Below, in pieces: positions 7,412 through 15,704 of a stretch of DNA of 44,452 bases (the stretch's first letter is position 1; the number at the start of each line of letters is the position of its first letter). Origin of the DNA: CADCVW01 sp035644935. GTDB taxonomy: Bacteria; Pseudomonadota; Alphaproteobacteria; Sphingomonadales; Sphingomonadaceae. The position numbers and the translations under genes were made by a program. Under the pieces are notes generated by a model. It was not told the DNA's origin. It ran no database searches and saw nothing but the letters and a program-made list of their open reading frames with translations. The DNA is taken from NCBI GenBank assembly GCA_035644935.1, contig DASQNO010000014.1, forward strand, positions 1-44,452. The letters run 5' to 3'.

Positions 7412-9293
7412 GCACGGTCCTCCCTTGCGTCGCGTAGCCGACAACATCCTGGTAGTCCGCGTCGAACAGGTTGGACACGCGCCCGAACAGCTCAAGCTGC
7501 GGCGCGATCCGGTATGCGAGCCGCGCCCCACCGAGCAGGTAATCGTCCAACCGCACCGTACGCGCCGGAAAACTGCCGAAGTCGGTGTCGGTCCGCGCGC
7601 CCACATAGGCCAGCGAAACGCCCGCGGTCAGCGCGCCCAGCCGCGCGTCGGCGACCACGTTGGCACTGTGCCGCGGCCGCCGCACTTCCTTGACCGGGGC
7701 GGCGCCCGCGACGGTGCGCTCGTCCCCATCGACGAGCGAATAATTGCCCGACAAGCTTAGCGCAGAGGAGGGGCGCCACGTCGCCTCGATCTCCAGTCCG
7801 CGCCGGCGGCTCTTGCCCGTCGCGTTGGCGGTGCTGGAGATGAACGTCGCCGGGTCGAACACGCCGACGATCTCGTCGCGCAGCCGCTGGCTGTAGGCGG
7901 TCAAGCCCGCTTCGAAACGTGGCCCGTCGTACCGCAACCCGATCTCGCCGCCGCGCGACCGTTCAGGCCGGATCGCGGGATTTCCGGCAAAACTGCCCGG
8001 AAAGAAGCCGAAGAGATCGAAAAACGTCGGCCGTGCGATGCCCTCGCCGTAGCTGAGCAGCGCCGACAGGGGCCCAGCCAAGCGCCCCACCACCGCCGCG
8101 CGAAGCGTGGTCGCGTCTCGGAATCCCTCGAAACTGTCATGCCGCACGGCGATATCGGTCGTGATGCGGTCACCCAGCGCCGAGCGCAGTTCGGCGACGA
8201 CCGCACCGCGATCGCGCGTCCGGCGCTGATTAGTGGCGCCCCCGAACTGCTGGTCGCCGGCGACGAACCGTTCGTGCTCGTAGTCGCCCGCGACGATCAG
8301 TCTGTGTTCGATCGCGCCCGTCGTCAGGCCGACCGAGGCCAGCGCATCGACGGTTGTGCGCCGCCCGTCCGTCCGGTTGAGCGGATCGCCGGCGAGGCGG
8401 TTGCGGTTGGTCGATCCCAGCAGCGATCCGCCCACTTCGGCATGAAAGCCGCTGGCCGCCGGATCGCCGTATCGCGCCGATACGCGGCCCGCGCCGATGC
8501 GGTTGCGCGTTGAGTCCAGCGTGTCGGCGCGCGCAAAGGTTTGCGGGTCGAAGCCGTCGAACGCGCTCAGTGCCTCGGTGAAGCGCGCTGCGGCGGCGAC
8601 CGAGAAGGCGTCCGGGCGACCGGCCCGCGCCGAGCCGCCGAACGTCAGGTTCGAAAAGCCGTCTCGCTCGCCGCCCGGACCGCCTCCGGCGAAGCTGTCG
8701 ATGCCCTCGCTCTCCTGGTACCCGCCGTAGAAGCCCAAGGCCGCGCGCTCGGCGTCGTGACCGGCCGCAGCGGACAAATGCCGGTAGCCCTTGCCGCCGG
8801 CCTCCGCCGTCGCCGAAGCGCTCGTTCCCGTGCGCGCCTGTCCTGTTTGTAGCGCGACAACGCCGCCGATCGCCTCCGCCCCGTACAGTGCGGACTGCGG
8901 CCCGCGCACGACCTCGATCCGGCCGATCCCATCGTTGCTTAGCAGTTCGAAGCGCGCCTCGTTGCCCGCCGCCGGGTCGTTGAAGCGGATGCCGTCGATC
9001 AGCAGCAGCGTATGGTTGGCCTCCGCGCCCCGGATGCGCAGCTGCGCCTGGCTGCCCGGCGGTCCCGAAGACGCGACGGACACGGAAGGCACGAGCCGCA
9101 GCAGGTCGAGCGCCAGTGGTTCGCCGAGCGCGTCGATCCGCTCGGCATCGATCGTGGTCATGGTGGCGGGCGAGACCGGCCGCGCGACGGGTGCGAGCGA
9201 GGCGGTGACGACGATTTCCGGTCCGTCCGGGGTAACGGCCACGGCCCCGGGCTCGGCAGCCGTGCCGAGCGCGAGAATTAGATGGGCAAGCAT
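7380..9293 (-). CDS. btuB: TonB-dependent vitamin B12 receptor BtuB
   Basis: Outer-membrane gated barrel for cobalamin, energised by TonB. The protein has 637 residues with a short signal segment, then a TonB-box-like 'EIVVTAS' (about residues 28-34). The plug domain includes 'LRIRGAEANHTLLLIDGI', 'NDGIGRIEVVRGPQSALYG' and 'AIGGVV'. A barrel of about 500 residues follows, with 'IRPERSRGGEIGLRY' and the final 'GVRVRFGD'. It is the first gene after a cobalamin riboswitch and is followed by btuF, btuC and btuD, which fixes the substrate. AAGGACC 5 to 11 bases before the ATG is the likely ribosome-binding site, lying inside a short overlapping leader frame (see findings). Confidence 0.93.
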   Translation of the reverse strand: MLAHLILALGTAAEPGAVAVTPDGPEIVVTASLAPVARPVSPATMTTIDAERIDALGEPLALDLLRLVPSVSVASSGPPGSQAQLRIRGAEANHTLLLIDGIRFNDPAAGNEARFELLSNDGIGRIEVVRGPQSALYGAEAIGGVVALQTGQARTGTSASATAEAGGKGYRHLSAAAGHDAERAALGFYGGYQESEGIDSFAGGGPGGERDGFSNLTFGGSARAGRPDAFSVAAAARFTEALSAFDGFDPQTFARADTLDSTRNRIGAGRVSARYGDPAASGFHAEVGGSLLGSTNRNRLAGDPLNRTDGRRTTVDALASVGLTTGAIEHRLIVAGDYEHERFVAGDQQFGGATNQRRTRDRGAVVAELRSALGDRITTDIAVRHDSFEGFRDATTLRAAVVGRLAGPLSALLSYGEGIARPTFFDLFGFFPGSFAGNPAIRPERSRGGEIGLRYDGPRFEAGLTAYSQRLRDEIVGVFDPATFISSTANATGKSRRRGLEIEATWRPSSALSLSGNYSLVDGDERTVAGAAPVKEVRRPRHSANVVADARLGALTAGVSLAYVGARTDTDFGSFPARTVRLDDYLLGGARLAYRIAPQLELFGRVSNLFDADYQDVVGYATQGRTVHGGVRVRFGD

Positions 9294-9419
9294 TGAAGAA
9301 GGTCCTTTTCCGGTAACGACATCATGGTGCCGTCACGGATGGACCTGGTCGCACGGGAGAACCCGACGCAGCCGAACCCACGCACGCACGGCTGGACCCG
9401 GCCGGTGTGCGGACGACGA

Positions 9420-9600
9420 CGAAGGCAGGTCTCCTGGCTTGCGGCTCCCGGACGTCCCTCAAAAGCCTTGGCTTTCGTGAAAACACCCGATCGCCCGGTC
9501 ACCCTTTGCGGGTGGCAGGCTCGCCGTTTACAGTTGCGGGCACAGCGCCGGCGTTCCACCGGCTTCCCTTTTCACCCTCCTCGCGAAGGGCACCTTTGTC
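9420..9600 (-). promoter_or_regulatory. Cobalamin (adenosylcobalamin) riboswitch
   Basis: The minus strand between 9600 and 9420 holds the conserved blocks of a B12 riboswitch in order: GGTGCCC at about 9597, AAAAGGGAAGCCGGTGG, CGCCGGCGCTG, CCCGCAACTGTAA, and finally AGCCAGGAGACCTGCC (9439-9424). It lies about 130 bases upstream of btuB. Known members repress expression, mostly by hiding the ribosome-binding site, when cobalamin is bound. No T-run terminator is visible between the aptamer and btuB, so translational control is more likely (inference). Confidence 0.95.
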
Positions 9601-9712
9601 CTCGGCGGCGTTGGAACCGCGTACCGCATGTTGTCAAGCGCGGGGAGGGCGGCTAATGCGCGCCGACGCTTCAGGCTGGTCGGAACCAGCCACACAGCAG
9701 AAAGAACCCAAC

Positions 9713-9943
9713 ATGAAATCCGGCATCCACCCCGACTATCACACGATCACCGTTCAGATGACGGACGGCACGTCGTATCAGACGCGTTCGACCTGGGGGA
9801 AAGAGGGCGACACGCTGACGCTGGACATTGATCCCACCGCGCACCCGGCCTGGACCGGCGGCACGGGCAAGATGCTCGACAGCGGCGGCCAGGTCGCGCG
9901 CTTCAACAAGCGCTTCGGCGGCCTGACGCTCGGCAAGAAGTGA
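9713..9943 (+). CDS. rpmE: 50S ribosomal protein L31, zinc-free form
   Basis: Ribosomal large-subunit protein of 76 residues. It begins MKSGIHPDYHTITVQMTDG and ends GGQVARFNKRFGGLTLGKK, both typical of L31. The four zinc-binding cysteines of the classical protein are absent: the first pair is replaced by 'VQMTDG' and the second region reads 'DIDPTAHPAWTG'. This is therefore a C-minus L31 that needs no zinc. The frame is open far upstream through the riboswitch region, but the ATG at 9713 matches the family start. A near-perfect palindrome follows the stop. Confidence 0.92.
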   Translation: MKSGIHPDYHTITVQMTDGTSYQTRSTWGKEGDTLTLDIDPTAHPAWTGGTGKMLDSGGQVARFNKRFGGLTLGKK

Positions 9944-9951
9944 GCGAAAAT

Positions 9952-9977
9952 CCTCCCCCGCAACGTTGCGGGGGAGG
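9952..9977. repeat. Perfect 26-base palindrome between convergent genes
   Basis: The sequence from CCTCCCCCGCAAC to its exact reverse complement GTTGCGGGGGAGG forms a 26-base perfect palindrome. It fills the 40-base gap between the rpmE stop and the gcdH stop. It could act as a bidirectional terminator, although no T-run follows on either side, or be one of the CCTCCCC-type intergenic repeats seen elsewhere in the window (13842, 44310). Confidence 0.8.
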
Positions 9978-9983
9978 GCCTTC

Positions 9984-11174
9984 CTAGAACGCGCTCAGCC
10001 CGGTGATCGCGCGCCCCATGATCAGCGCGTGGACGTCGTGCGTACCTTCGTACGTGTTCACCGTTTCCAGGTTCAGCAGGTGGCGGATCACGTGGTATTC
10101 CGCGCTTATGCCGTTGCCGCCGTGCATGTCGCGGGCGACGCGTGCGATGGCCAGCGCCTTGCCGCAATTGTTACGCTTGATCAGGCTGATCGTCTCCGGG
10201 ATCAGCACGCCCTCGTTCAGCCGCCGCCCGACGCGCAAGGACGCCGCCAGCCCCAGCGTGATCTCCGTCACCATGTCGGCGAGCTTGAGCTGCACCAGCT
10301 GCGTCGCCGCCAGCGGCCGCCCGAACTGCTTGCGGTCCATCGTGTAGCCGCGCGCCGCGTGCAGGCACGCCTCGGCGGCGCCCATGACGCCCCACGAAAT
10401 GCCGTAACGCGCCCGGTTGAGGCAGGAAAAGGGGCCCTTGAGCCCGCTGACATTGGGCAGCAGCGCGTCCTCGCCGACCTCCACGTCAACCATGACGATT
10501 TCGCCGGTGGTGGATGCGCGCAGCGACAGTTTCTGCTCGATCTTGGGCGCGGTCAGGCCCGGCATGCCGCGTTCCAGGATGAACCCGCGGATCGCGCCGT
10601 CATGCGCGTCCGACTTCGCCCACACGACGAACACGTCGGCGAGGGGCGAGTTGGTGATCCACGTCTTGGCGCCGGTGATCCGATATCCGGCATCGGTCTT
10701 GGCCGCGCGCGTCGTCATCGACCCCGGGTCGGACCCGGCGCCCGGCTCGGTCAGGCCGAAGCAGCCGACCAGTTCGCCCGACGCCAGCCCCGGCAGATAC
10801 TTGCGCCGCTGCTCCTCCGACCCGAATTCGTAGATCGGGAACATGACCAGGCTGGACTGCACCGACATCGCCGACCGGTACCCCGAGTCCACCCGCTCCA
10901 CCGCCCGCGCGATCAGGCCGTAGCTGACGTAATCCAGCCCCGCGCCCCCATATTCGGCCGGGATCGTCGCGCCCAGCAGGCCCAGCGCGCCCATCTCGTG
11001 CATGATCGCGCGATCGAACGTCTCGTCCAGATAGGCGCGCGTCACCCGCGGCAGCAGCCGTTCCTGCGCATATCCTTCGGCTGTGTCGCGAACCATGCGT
11101 TCGTCGTCGGTCAGCTGTTCGTCGATCCCGAACGGGTCCGTCCAGTCGAAGGCGGTGATGCGCTGCTGCAGCAT
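9984..11174 (-). CDS. gcdH: Glutaryl-CoA dehydrogenase
   Basis: FAD-dependent acyl-CoA dehydrogenase, 396 residues, that oxidatively decarboxylates glutaryl-CoA to crotonyl-CoA in lysine and tryptophan breakdown. The N terminus 'FDWTDPFGIDEQLTDDERMV' is typical of this subfamily. Other landmarks are 'GCFGLTEPGAGSDPGSM' and 'ITGAKTWITNSPLADVFVVWA' in the FAD and substrate region, and 'RYGISWGVMGAAEACLHAAR'. The C-terminal 'ETVNTYEGTHDVHALIMGRA' contains the Glu that serves as catalytic base in glutaryl-CoA dehydrogenases. The ATG at 11174 is used; the upstream open frame only runs back through the tRNA gene. No other catabolic gene is adjacent, so it appears to be transcribed alone. Confidence 0.9.
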   Translation of the reverse strand: MLQQRITAFDWTDPFGIDEQLTDDERMVRDTAEGYAQERLLPRVTRAYLDETFDRAIMHEMGALGLLGATIPAEYGGAGLDYVSYGLIARAVERVDSGYRSAMSVQSSLVMFPIYEFGSEEQRRKYLPGLASGELVGCFGLTEPGAGSDPGSMTTRAAKTDAGYRITGAKTWITNSPLADVFVVWAKSDAHDGAIRGFILERGMPGLTAPKIEQKLSLRASTTGEIVMVDVEVGEDALLPNVSGLKGPFSCLNRARYGISWGVMGAAEACLHAARGYTMDRKQFGRPLAATQLVQLKLADMVTEITLGLAASLRVGRRLNEGVLIPETISLIKRNNCGKALAIARVARDMHGGNGISAEYHVIRHLLNLETVNTYEGTHDVHALIMGRAITGLSAF

Positions 11175-11250
11175 GTGAGATCCTCTTGCGTGTTCAAAGG
11201 TCCTACCAAGAAGGACCGATCCTGCGAAGCGCGCGGGCGCGAGGCAGAAT

Positions 11251-11339
11251 GGCGGAGAGTGTGGGATTCGAACCCACGGTGAGCTTGCACCCACGGCGGT
11301 TTTCAAGACCGCTGCCTTAAACCACTCGGCCAACTCTCC
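11251..11339 (-). tRNA. tRNA-Ser (anticodon UGA)
   Basis: The minus strand folds as an 89-base class II tRNA with an encoded CCA end. The acceptor stem GGAGAGT pairs with ACTCTCC. The anticodon stem GCGGT/ACCGC holds the loop CTTGAAA with anticodon TGA. A long variable arm (GTGGGTGCAAGCTCAC region) and the T arm GTGGGTTCGAATCCCAC follow. It reads UCA and other UCN serine codons. Confidence 0.95.
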
Positions 11340-11459
11340 TATGCGCGCAGCAATAGGGCGCGCGCGGCCTGCCGTGCAACCCGAGCGACGGTTTCGGGTT
11401 CACGGGTGCGGACGGCTTGTGCCATGACTCGCCCCGTTCGGAAGATTTGAAGGACCGGT

Positions 11460-12503
11460 ATGCGTCGAATATTGCTCGGGTTGGCTCTGTTGGCCGCCTC
11501 CGCCGCCGTGACGGCGGTCCCCGCCTGCGCGCAGATCGCAGCGCCGACGGAAAGTGGCTTCCAGACCTATCTCCAGACGTTGCGCGGCCAGGCCGAACGC
11601 GCGGGCATCTCCGGGCGCACGATCGCCGCCGTTTTTCCGACGCTGACGCTCAGCCAGCGGGTCATCGAACTCGACCGCGCGCAGCCGGGCGGATCGAGCA
11701 ACCCCAACGCCATTCCCGCATTCGCCCCGTACGAGCGGCGGCACGTCAACCCGGAACTCATCGCCCGCGGCCGCACGCGCTATCAGGGACTGCGCGCGGG
11801 CCTTGCCGATGTCGAGCGGCGCTATGGTGTCACGCCCTCGGTGATCATGGCGATATACGGCCATGAAACGAGCTACGGCGCGGTGACCGGCGACTTCGAC
11901 CTCGCCAATTCGTTGGCGACGCTGGCCTATGAAGGTCGCCGGCGGCAATTGTTCGCCGACGAATTCATCGCGACGCTGCGGCTGATGGACCGCGGCTACC
12001 CGCGTTCGCAGCTCAAGGGCAGTTGGGCGGGTGCGACCGGCTATCCGCAGTTCCTGCCATCGATGTTTCTGCGGCTGGGCGTCGACGGCGACGGCGACGG
12101 GCGCTCGGACATCTGGCGCAGCCAGGCGGACGCGCTCGCCTCCATCGGCAATTACCTGAACAACGCCGGCTGGAAGCCGCGCGTGCCGTGGGGCATCCGC
12201 GTCGCCGTGCCCGCCACGCTCAACCGCGCCGCCGTCGGCAACGCCACGAATTCGCCACGCTGCCCGCGCGTCCACGACCGGCACAGCCGCTGGCTGACGA
12301 TGCGCGAATGGCGCGCGCTGGGCGTCGTGCCCACGGGGGGCGGCTATCTTCCCGACACCGAACTGGCGTCGCTGCTCGAACCCGACGGTTCCAACGCCCG
12401 CGCATTCCTGCTGACCACGAACTACCGGGCGATCCTGGATTACAACTGCTCCAACTTCTACGCGCTGTCCGTCGGCCTCCTGGCCGACGAGATCGCGCGC
12501 TAA
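11460..12503 (+). CDS. MltB-type lytic murein transglycosylase
   Basis: Periplasmic enzyme that cleaves the MurNAc-GlcNAc bond of peptidoglycan to give anhydromuropeptides. It has 347 residues with a signal peptide ending at 'VPACAQ' (residue 25). There is no lipobox at a suitable place, so it is probably soluble. The SLT_2/MltB domain covers roughly residues 32-335: 'FQTYLQTLRGQAERAGIS', then 'YGVTPSVIMAIYGHETSYG' with the catalytic Glu of the HET motif, then 'GSWAGATGYPQFLPSMF', and 'DIWRSQADALASIGNYL'. The downstream gene encodes a D,D-carboxypeptidase, so the two form a small wall-remodelling pair, separated by a repeat-filled gap of about 165 bases. Confidence 0.9.
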   Translation: MRRILLGLALLAASAAVTAVPACAQIAAPTESGFQTYLQTLRGQAERAGISGRTIAAVFPTLTLSQRVIELDRAQPGGSSNPNAIPAFAPYERRHVNPELIARGRTRYQGLRAGLADVERRYGVTPSVIMAIYGHETSYGAVTGDFDLANSLATLAYEGRRRQLFADEFIATLRLMDRGYPRSQLKGSWAGATGYPQFLPSMFLRLGVDGDGDGRSDIWRSQADALASIGNYLNNAGWKPRVPWGIRVAVPATLNRAAVGNATNSPRCPRVHDRHSRWLTMREWRALGVVPTGGGYLPDTELASLLEPDGSNARAFLLTTNYRAILDYNCSNFYALSVGLLADEIAR

Positions 12504-12513
12504 ACGACGTGAT

Positions 12514-12618
12514 CCGGCGTAGGCACACGCCGCAAAGTAGTACTTTGCGGGGACCCCGTAGGCCGGAGCCTAGCAACACCACCTGTACGACTGGACCCCG
12601 GCCTACGCCGGGGTACAA
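12514..12618. repeat. REP/REPIN-like palindromic element
   Basis: This fills most of the gap between the transglycosylase and carboxypeptidase genes. It contains a hairpin with arms CCGCAAAGT/ACTTTGCGG (12530-12550). Its right part (12585-12618) reads GTACGACTGGACCCCGGCC and continues ACGCCGGGGTACAA. Almost the same sequence occurs in reverse orientation at 41674-41707, so it is a dispersed repeat family rather than a unique terminator. Confidence 0.7.
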
Positions 12619-12667
12619 GGGCGTGAATAACCGACCCTTCGACGCATTCCGGAGACCTTACCTCATC

Positions 12668-13831
12668 ATGAAGCCCGCAGCCTTCGCGCTCCTCGCTACC
12701 GCCCTGGCATTCCCCGTCCAGGCCGCGGCGCCGACCTTCACCACCCCAGCGCCGGTCGCGTATCTGAAGGACATGTCCTCGGGCGCGGTGCTGTTCGCGC
12801 GCGACGCCGACCGCCGCATCCCGCCGGCGTCGATGGCCAAGATGATGACCACGCACGTGGCGTTCGACCTCATCGACAAGGGCGAGCTCAAGCTGAACCA
12901 GATGGTGACCGTTAACCCGGAGACCTGGCGCCGCTGGCATGGCCCCGCCGCGGGATCGACGATGTTCCTGTCGCCGAACCAGCAGGTCAGCGTCGAAAAC
13001 CTGCTGCACGGCATCGTCACCTTGTCGGGCAACGACGCCTGCGTCGTGCTGGCCGAGGCGATCTCGGGCACCGAGGAAGCATTCGTCAACCTGATGAACA
13101 AACATGCCCGCGATCTTGGCATGGCTAACAGCCGCTTCGGCAATTCCAACGGCTGGCCGGACGAGGGCCGCACCTTCACCACCGCACGCGACCTGACGAC
13201 GCTGGCGGAAGCCACGATCGGCCGCCACCCCGGACTCTACAAGAAATTTTACGCGCAGACCTCGTTCGCCTGGGGCCAGACAATGGGCGGCGGCAAGCCG
13301 ATCGTGCAGGGCAACCGCAACCCGATCCTGGGCAAGATCGCAGGCGCCGACGGGCTGAAGACCGGTCACACCGAAGAGGCGGGCTACGGCTTCACCGGCT
13401 CGGCCGAACAGAATGGCCGCCGGCTCGTCATGGTGCTCGCGGGGCTGTCCGGTTTCAACGAACGGATCAGCGAGTCCACCAACTTCATGAACTGGGGTTT
13501 CCGCGCCTGGCAATCCAAGCCCTTGTTCGCCAAGGGCCGCCGCGTCGCGGAGGCGCAGGTGCAGCTGGGCGACGAAAGCACGGTCGGCCTCGTCGCTCCG
13601 CGCGACATGGCCGTGACGATCCCCTCGGGGCTCGGATCGGACGTCACGGTCAAGGTCGTCTACCAGGGCCCCGTCAAGGCGCCGATCGCCGCAGGGCAGC
13701 ACATCGCCGATCTCGTCGTTTCCACCTCGGACATGCCCCCCCAGCGCATGCCGCTGGTCGCCGGGACCGCCGTTGGCGAAGCCGGTTTCTTCGGCCGGCT
13801 CTGGACCGGCCTCACCTCGCTCTTCGCGTAA
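12668..13831 (+). CDS. D-alanyl-D-alanine carboxypeptidase (penicillin-binding protein 5/6 family)
   Basis: Low-molecular-weight PBP that trims the terminal D-Ala of peptidoglycan stem peptides. It is 387 residues with a signal peptide (MKPAAFALLATALAFPVQAA). The serine-peptidase S11 motifs are all present: SMAK with the acylating Ser inside 'PPASMAKMMTTHV', SGN in 'TLSGNDACVVLAE', and KTG in 'GADGLKTGHTEEAGYG'. After about residue 285 comes the beta-rich PBP5_C domain, then a short hydrophobic or amphipathic C-terminal anchor (GFFGRLWTGLTSLFA). The open frame extends upstream through the repeat, but the ATG at 12668 directly precedes the signal peptide. Confidence 0.93.
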   Translation: MKPAAFALLATALAFPVQAAAPTFTTPAPVAYLKDMSSGAVLFARDADRRIPPASMAKMMTTHVAFDLIDKGELKLNQMVTVNPETWRRWHGPAAGSTMFLSPNQQVSVENLLHGIVTLSGNDACVVLAEAISGTEEAFVNLMNKHARDLGMANSRFGNSNGWPDEGRTFTTARDLTTLAEATIGRHPGLYKKFYAQTSFAWGQTMGGGKPIVQGNRNPILGKIAGADGLKTGHTEEAGYGFTGSAEQNGRRLVMVLAGLSGFNERISESTNFMNWGFRAWQSKPLFAKGRRVAEAQVQLGDESTVGLVAPRDMAVTIPSGLGSDVTVKVVYQGPVKAPIAAGQHIADLVVSTSDMPPQRMPLVAGTAVGEAGFFGRLWTGLTSLFA

Positions 13832-13841
13832 GCTCGGCGGT

Positions 13842-13888
13842 CCTCCCCGGTCTTTGCCGGGGAGGGGGACCATCGCGGAATGCGATGG
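13842..13888. repeat. Double hairpin intergenic repeat
   Basis: Two adjacent stem-loops follow the carboxypeptidase gene: CCTCCCCGG/CCGGGGAGG (13842-13865) and CCATCGC/GCGATGG (13870-13888), then GGAGGGGTTTT. The T-run is short, so it may work as a terminator, but the composition matches other CCTCCCC-type repeats in this window. The rest of the gap up to 14046 shows no gene I can support. Confidence 0.65.
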
Positions 13889-14046
13889 TGGAGGGGTTTT
13901 GCAGCGCAAGAACGCGGCGCTGCAACATCCTTTCAATTCTAACTGCACATGCTCCCGCCTTGGCAGGTCCAGACCCTGACCGCACCACCCCCCGCCGAAC
14001 CGGCACCGAGCAGGGCTGGCAACTCTTCCCGCCGCCCTTTAGGTGA

Positions 14047-14712
14047 ATGGCGCTATCCCGAACCGTCCCGTTTGAAAGCCAATTTTTGCCCCTTCCACGC
14101 TTCATCACGCTCGAAGGGGGGGAAGGGGTTGGCAAGTCGACCCAGTCGGCGCGGCTGACCGATGCGCTTCGCCGCCGCGGGCTTCACGTCGTGGAAACGC
14201 GCGAGCCGGGCGGCAGCGACGGCGCGGAGGCGATCCGCGCGCTGCTGCTGGGCGGCGCCGCGTCCCGCTGGAACGCGCGGGCCGAGGCGCTGCTGTTCGC
14301 GGCCGCCCGGTCCGACCACGTCGAACGCATCATCCGCCCGGCGCTCGCACGCGGCCAGTGGGTCGTCTGCGACCGCTTTATCGACAGTTCGCTGGCCTAT
14401 CAGGGCGCCGCCAGCGGCATGGGATTGGCCGACCTGCGAGCGCTGCATGCGTTCGGCAGCGAGGGGCTCTACCCGCATCGCACCCTGCTGCTGCTCGCCG
14501 ACCCGGACGAGTGCGCGCGGCGCTGCGAAAGCCGGGACGGGGGTCCGCGCGACCGCTTCGCCGCACGTGACGCGGGCTTCCACCTGCGGGTGGAAAACGG
14601 CTTTCGCGCGCTGGCGAACGCCGAACCCGACCGCTTCCGCCTGATCGATGCGTCCGCGCCAGAACAGGATGTCGCCGTTCGCGTTTCCCGCGCGGTGGAA
14701 GACCTGCTGTGA
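14047..14712 (+). CDS. tmk: Thymidylate kinase
   Basis: Phosphorylates dTMP to dTDP for DNA synthesis. The P-loop is in 'RFITLEGGEGVGKSTQSARL' (about residues 18-37), followed by 'TREPGGSDGAEAIRALLL' with the DR(E/P)G substrate loop, 'VVCDRFIDSSLAYQGA' with the DRY-type motif in the form DRF, and the lid region 'CESRDGGPRDRF'. The 221-residue length includes about 17 extra N-terminal residues; the family normally starts just before RFITLEG, and a TTG at 14089 would give that shorter form. Its stop overlaps the holB start as GTGA, so tmk-holB is coupled, as in most proteobacteria. Confidence 0.92.
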   Translation: MALSRTVPFESQFLPLPRFITLEGGEGVGKSTQSARLTDALRRRGLHVVETREPGGSDGAEAIRALLLGGAASRWNARAEALLFAAARSDHVERIIRPALARGQWVVCDRFIDSSLAYQGAASGMGLADLRALHAFGSEGLYPHRTLLLLADPDECARRCESRDGGPRDRFAARDAGFHLRVENGFRALANAEPDRFRLIDASAPEQDVAVRVSRAVEDLL

Positions 14713-15704
14713 GCAGCCTCTACGGGCATGATCGTGTGGTTCGCGATTTTCTGGGCAGCCTTGCGACGGGACGACTGCACCACGCCTGGCTGCTTACCGG
14801 CCCGCGTGGCGTCGGCAAGGCCGCGTTCGCGCGATTGGCCGCGCGCCGCCTGCTCGCTGGCGCCGCGGGCCCACCAATTGCTCCGGGCACGCTGGACGTG
14901 CCCGACGGTCACCCTGTCGCCTCGCTGCTGGACGCCGGCAGCCATCCCGATTTCCGGCAGCTCGAACGGCTGGAAAAGCCGACGGGCGATCTGGCGCGCA
15001 GCGTCACGGTGGAACAGGTGCGCGGCCTGCAAGCACTGTTCGGCTCGACGCCATTCCTGTCGCCTTGGCGCGTCGCGATCATCGATTCGATCGACGACCT
15101 CGAACGGCCCGCCGCGAACGCCCTTCTCAAGAACCTGGAGGAGCCGCCTGCCAATTGCCTGTTCCTCCTCGTCAGCCACGCGCCCGCGACGCTGCTGCCG
15201 ACGATCCGGTCGCGTTGCCTGTCCGTCCGACTCGACAGCCTGAACGACGGTGACATGGAACACGCCCTGCGCGCCGCCGCGCCGGACGCCAATGACGGCG
15301 AGATCGCCGAAATGGTCGCGGCGGGGGAGGGGTCGCCCGGCGTCGCGCTTGACCGACGGGGTTTGGGTCTGGCGGCGATCGACGACGACCTCGCGCGGCT
15401 GTCGACGCACGGGGACCCTACCAACCAGGTGCGCAGCGCCCTAGCGTCCAAGCTGGCGCTCAAGGCGGCGCAGCCCCGATACGAACTCTTTCTCGGCCGC
15501 GTGCCCCGGCATATCGCGGGCGTCGCCCGCTCGCGTACCGGCGTGCCGCTGGGCGAGGCGATCCGCATCTGGGAAAAGGCGCGCGATCTCGCCGGCAGCG
15601 CGGTGCCGCTGTCGCTGGACCCGGCGGCCGTGACGTTCGAACTCGCGGGCTACGTCGCCGCGCTTGCCCCCATTCCCGCCGGACGAGGACATGCGCGTGG
15701 CTGA
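14709..15704 (+). CDS. holB: DNA polymerase III delta' subunit
   Basis: Clamp-loader subunit that helps load the beta sliding clamp. The 331-residue protein opens 'SSLYGHDRVVRDFLGSLATG' and contains 'HHAWLLTGPRGVGKAAFA'. This P-loop has Ala in place of the final Thr/Ser (GVGKA), fitting a non-hydrolysing delta'. It also has the Arg-finger motif SRC in 'LLPTIRSRCLSVRL' and 'ALLKNLEEPPANCLFLLVS'. The zinc-binding cysteines of E. coli delta' are not seen. The GTG start overlaps the tmk stop; the 3' end overlaps metG by 14 bases. Confidence 0.88.
   Translation: MSSLYGHDRVVRDFLGSLATGRLHHAWLLTGPRGVGKAAFARLAARRLLAGAAGPPIAPGTLDVPDGHPVASLLDAGSHPDFRQLERLEKPTGDLARSVTVEQVRGLQALFGSTPFLSPWRVAIIDSIDDLERPAANALLKNLEEPPANCLFLLVSHAPATLLPTIRSRCLSVRLDSLNDGDMEHALRAAAPDANDGEIAEMVAAGEGSPGVALDRRGLGLAAIDDDLARLSTHGDPTNQVRSALASKLALKAAQPRYELFLGRVPRHIAGVARSRTGVPLGEAIRIWEKARDLAGSAVPLSLDPAAVTFELAGYVAALAPIPAGRGHARG

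Noticed and set aside
10003..11282. Plus-strand frames opposite gcdH
   Set aside because: The minus strand encodes a full-length acyl-CoA dehydrogenase with all family motifs; the plus-strand frames have none.
12530..12618. Terminator of the lytic transglycosylase gene
   Set aside because: The hairpins have no T-run, and the right half recurs at 41674, so a dispersed repeat is the better description.
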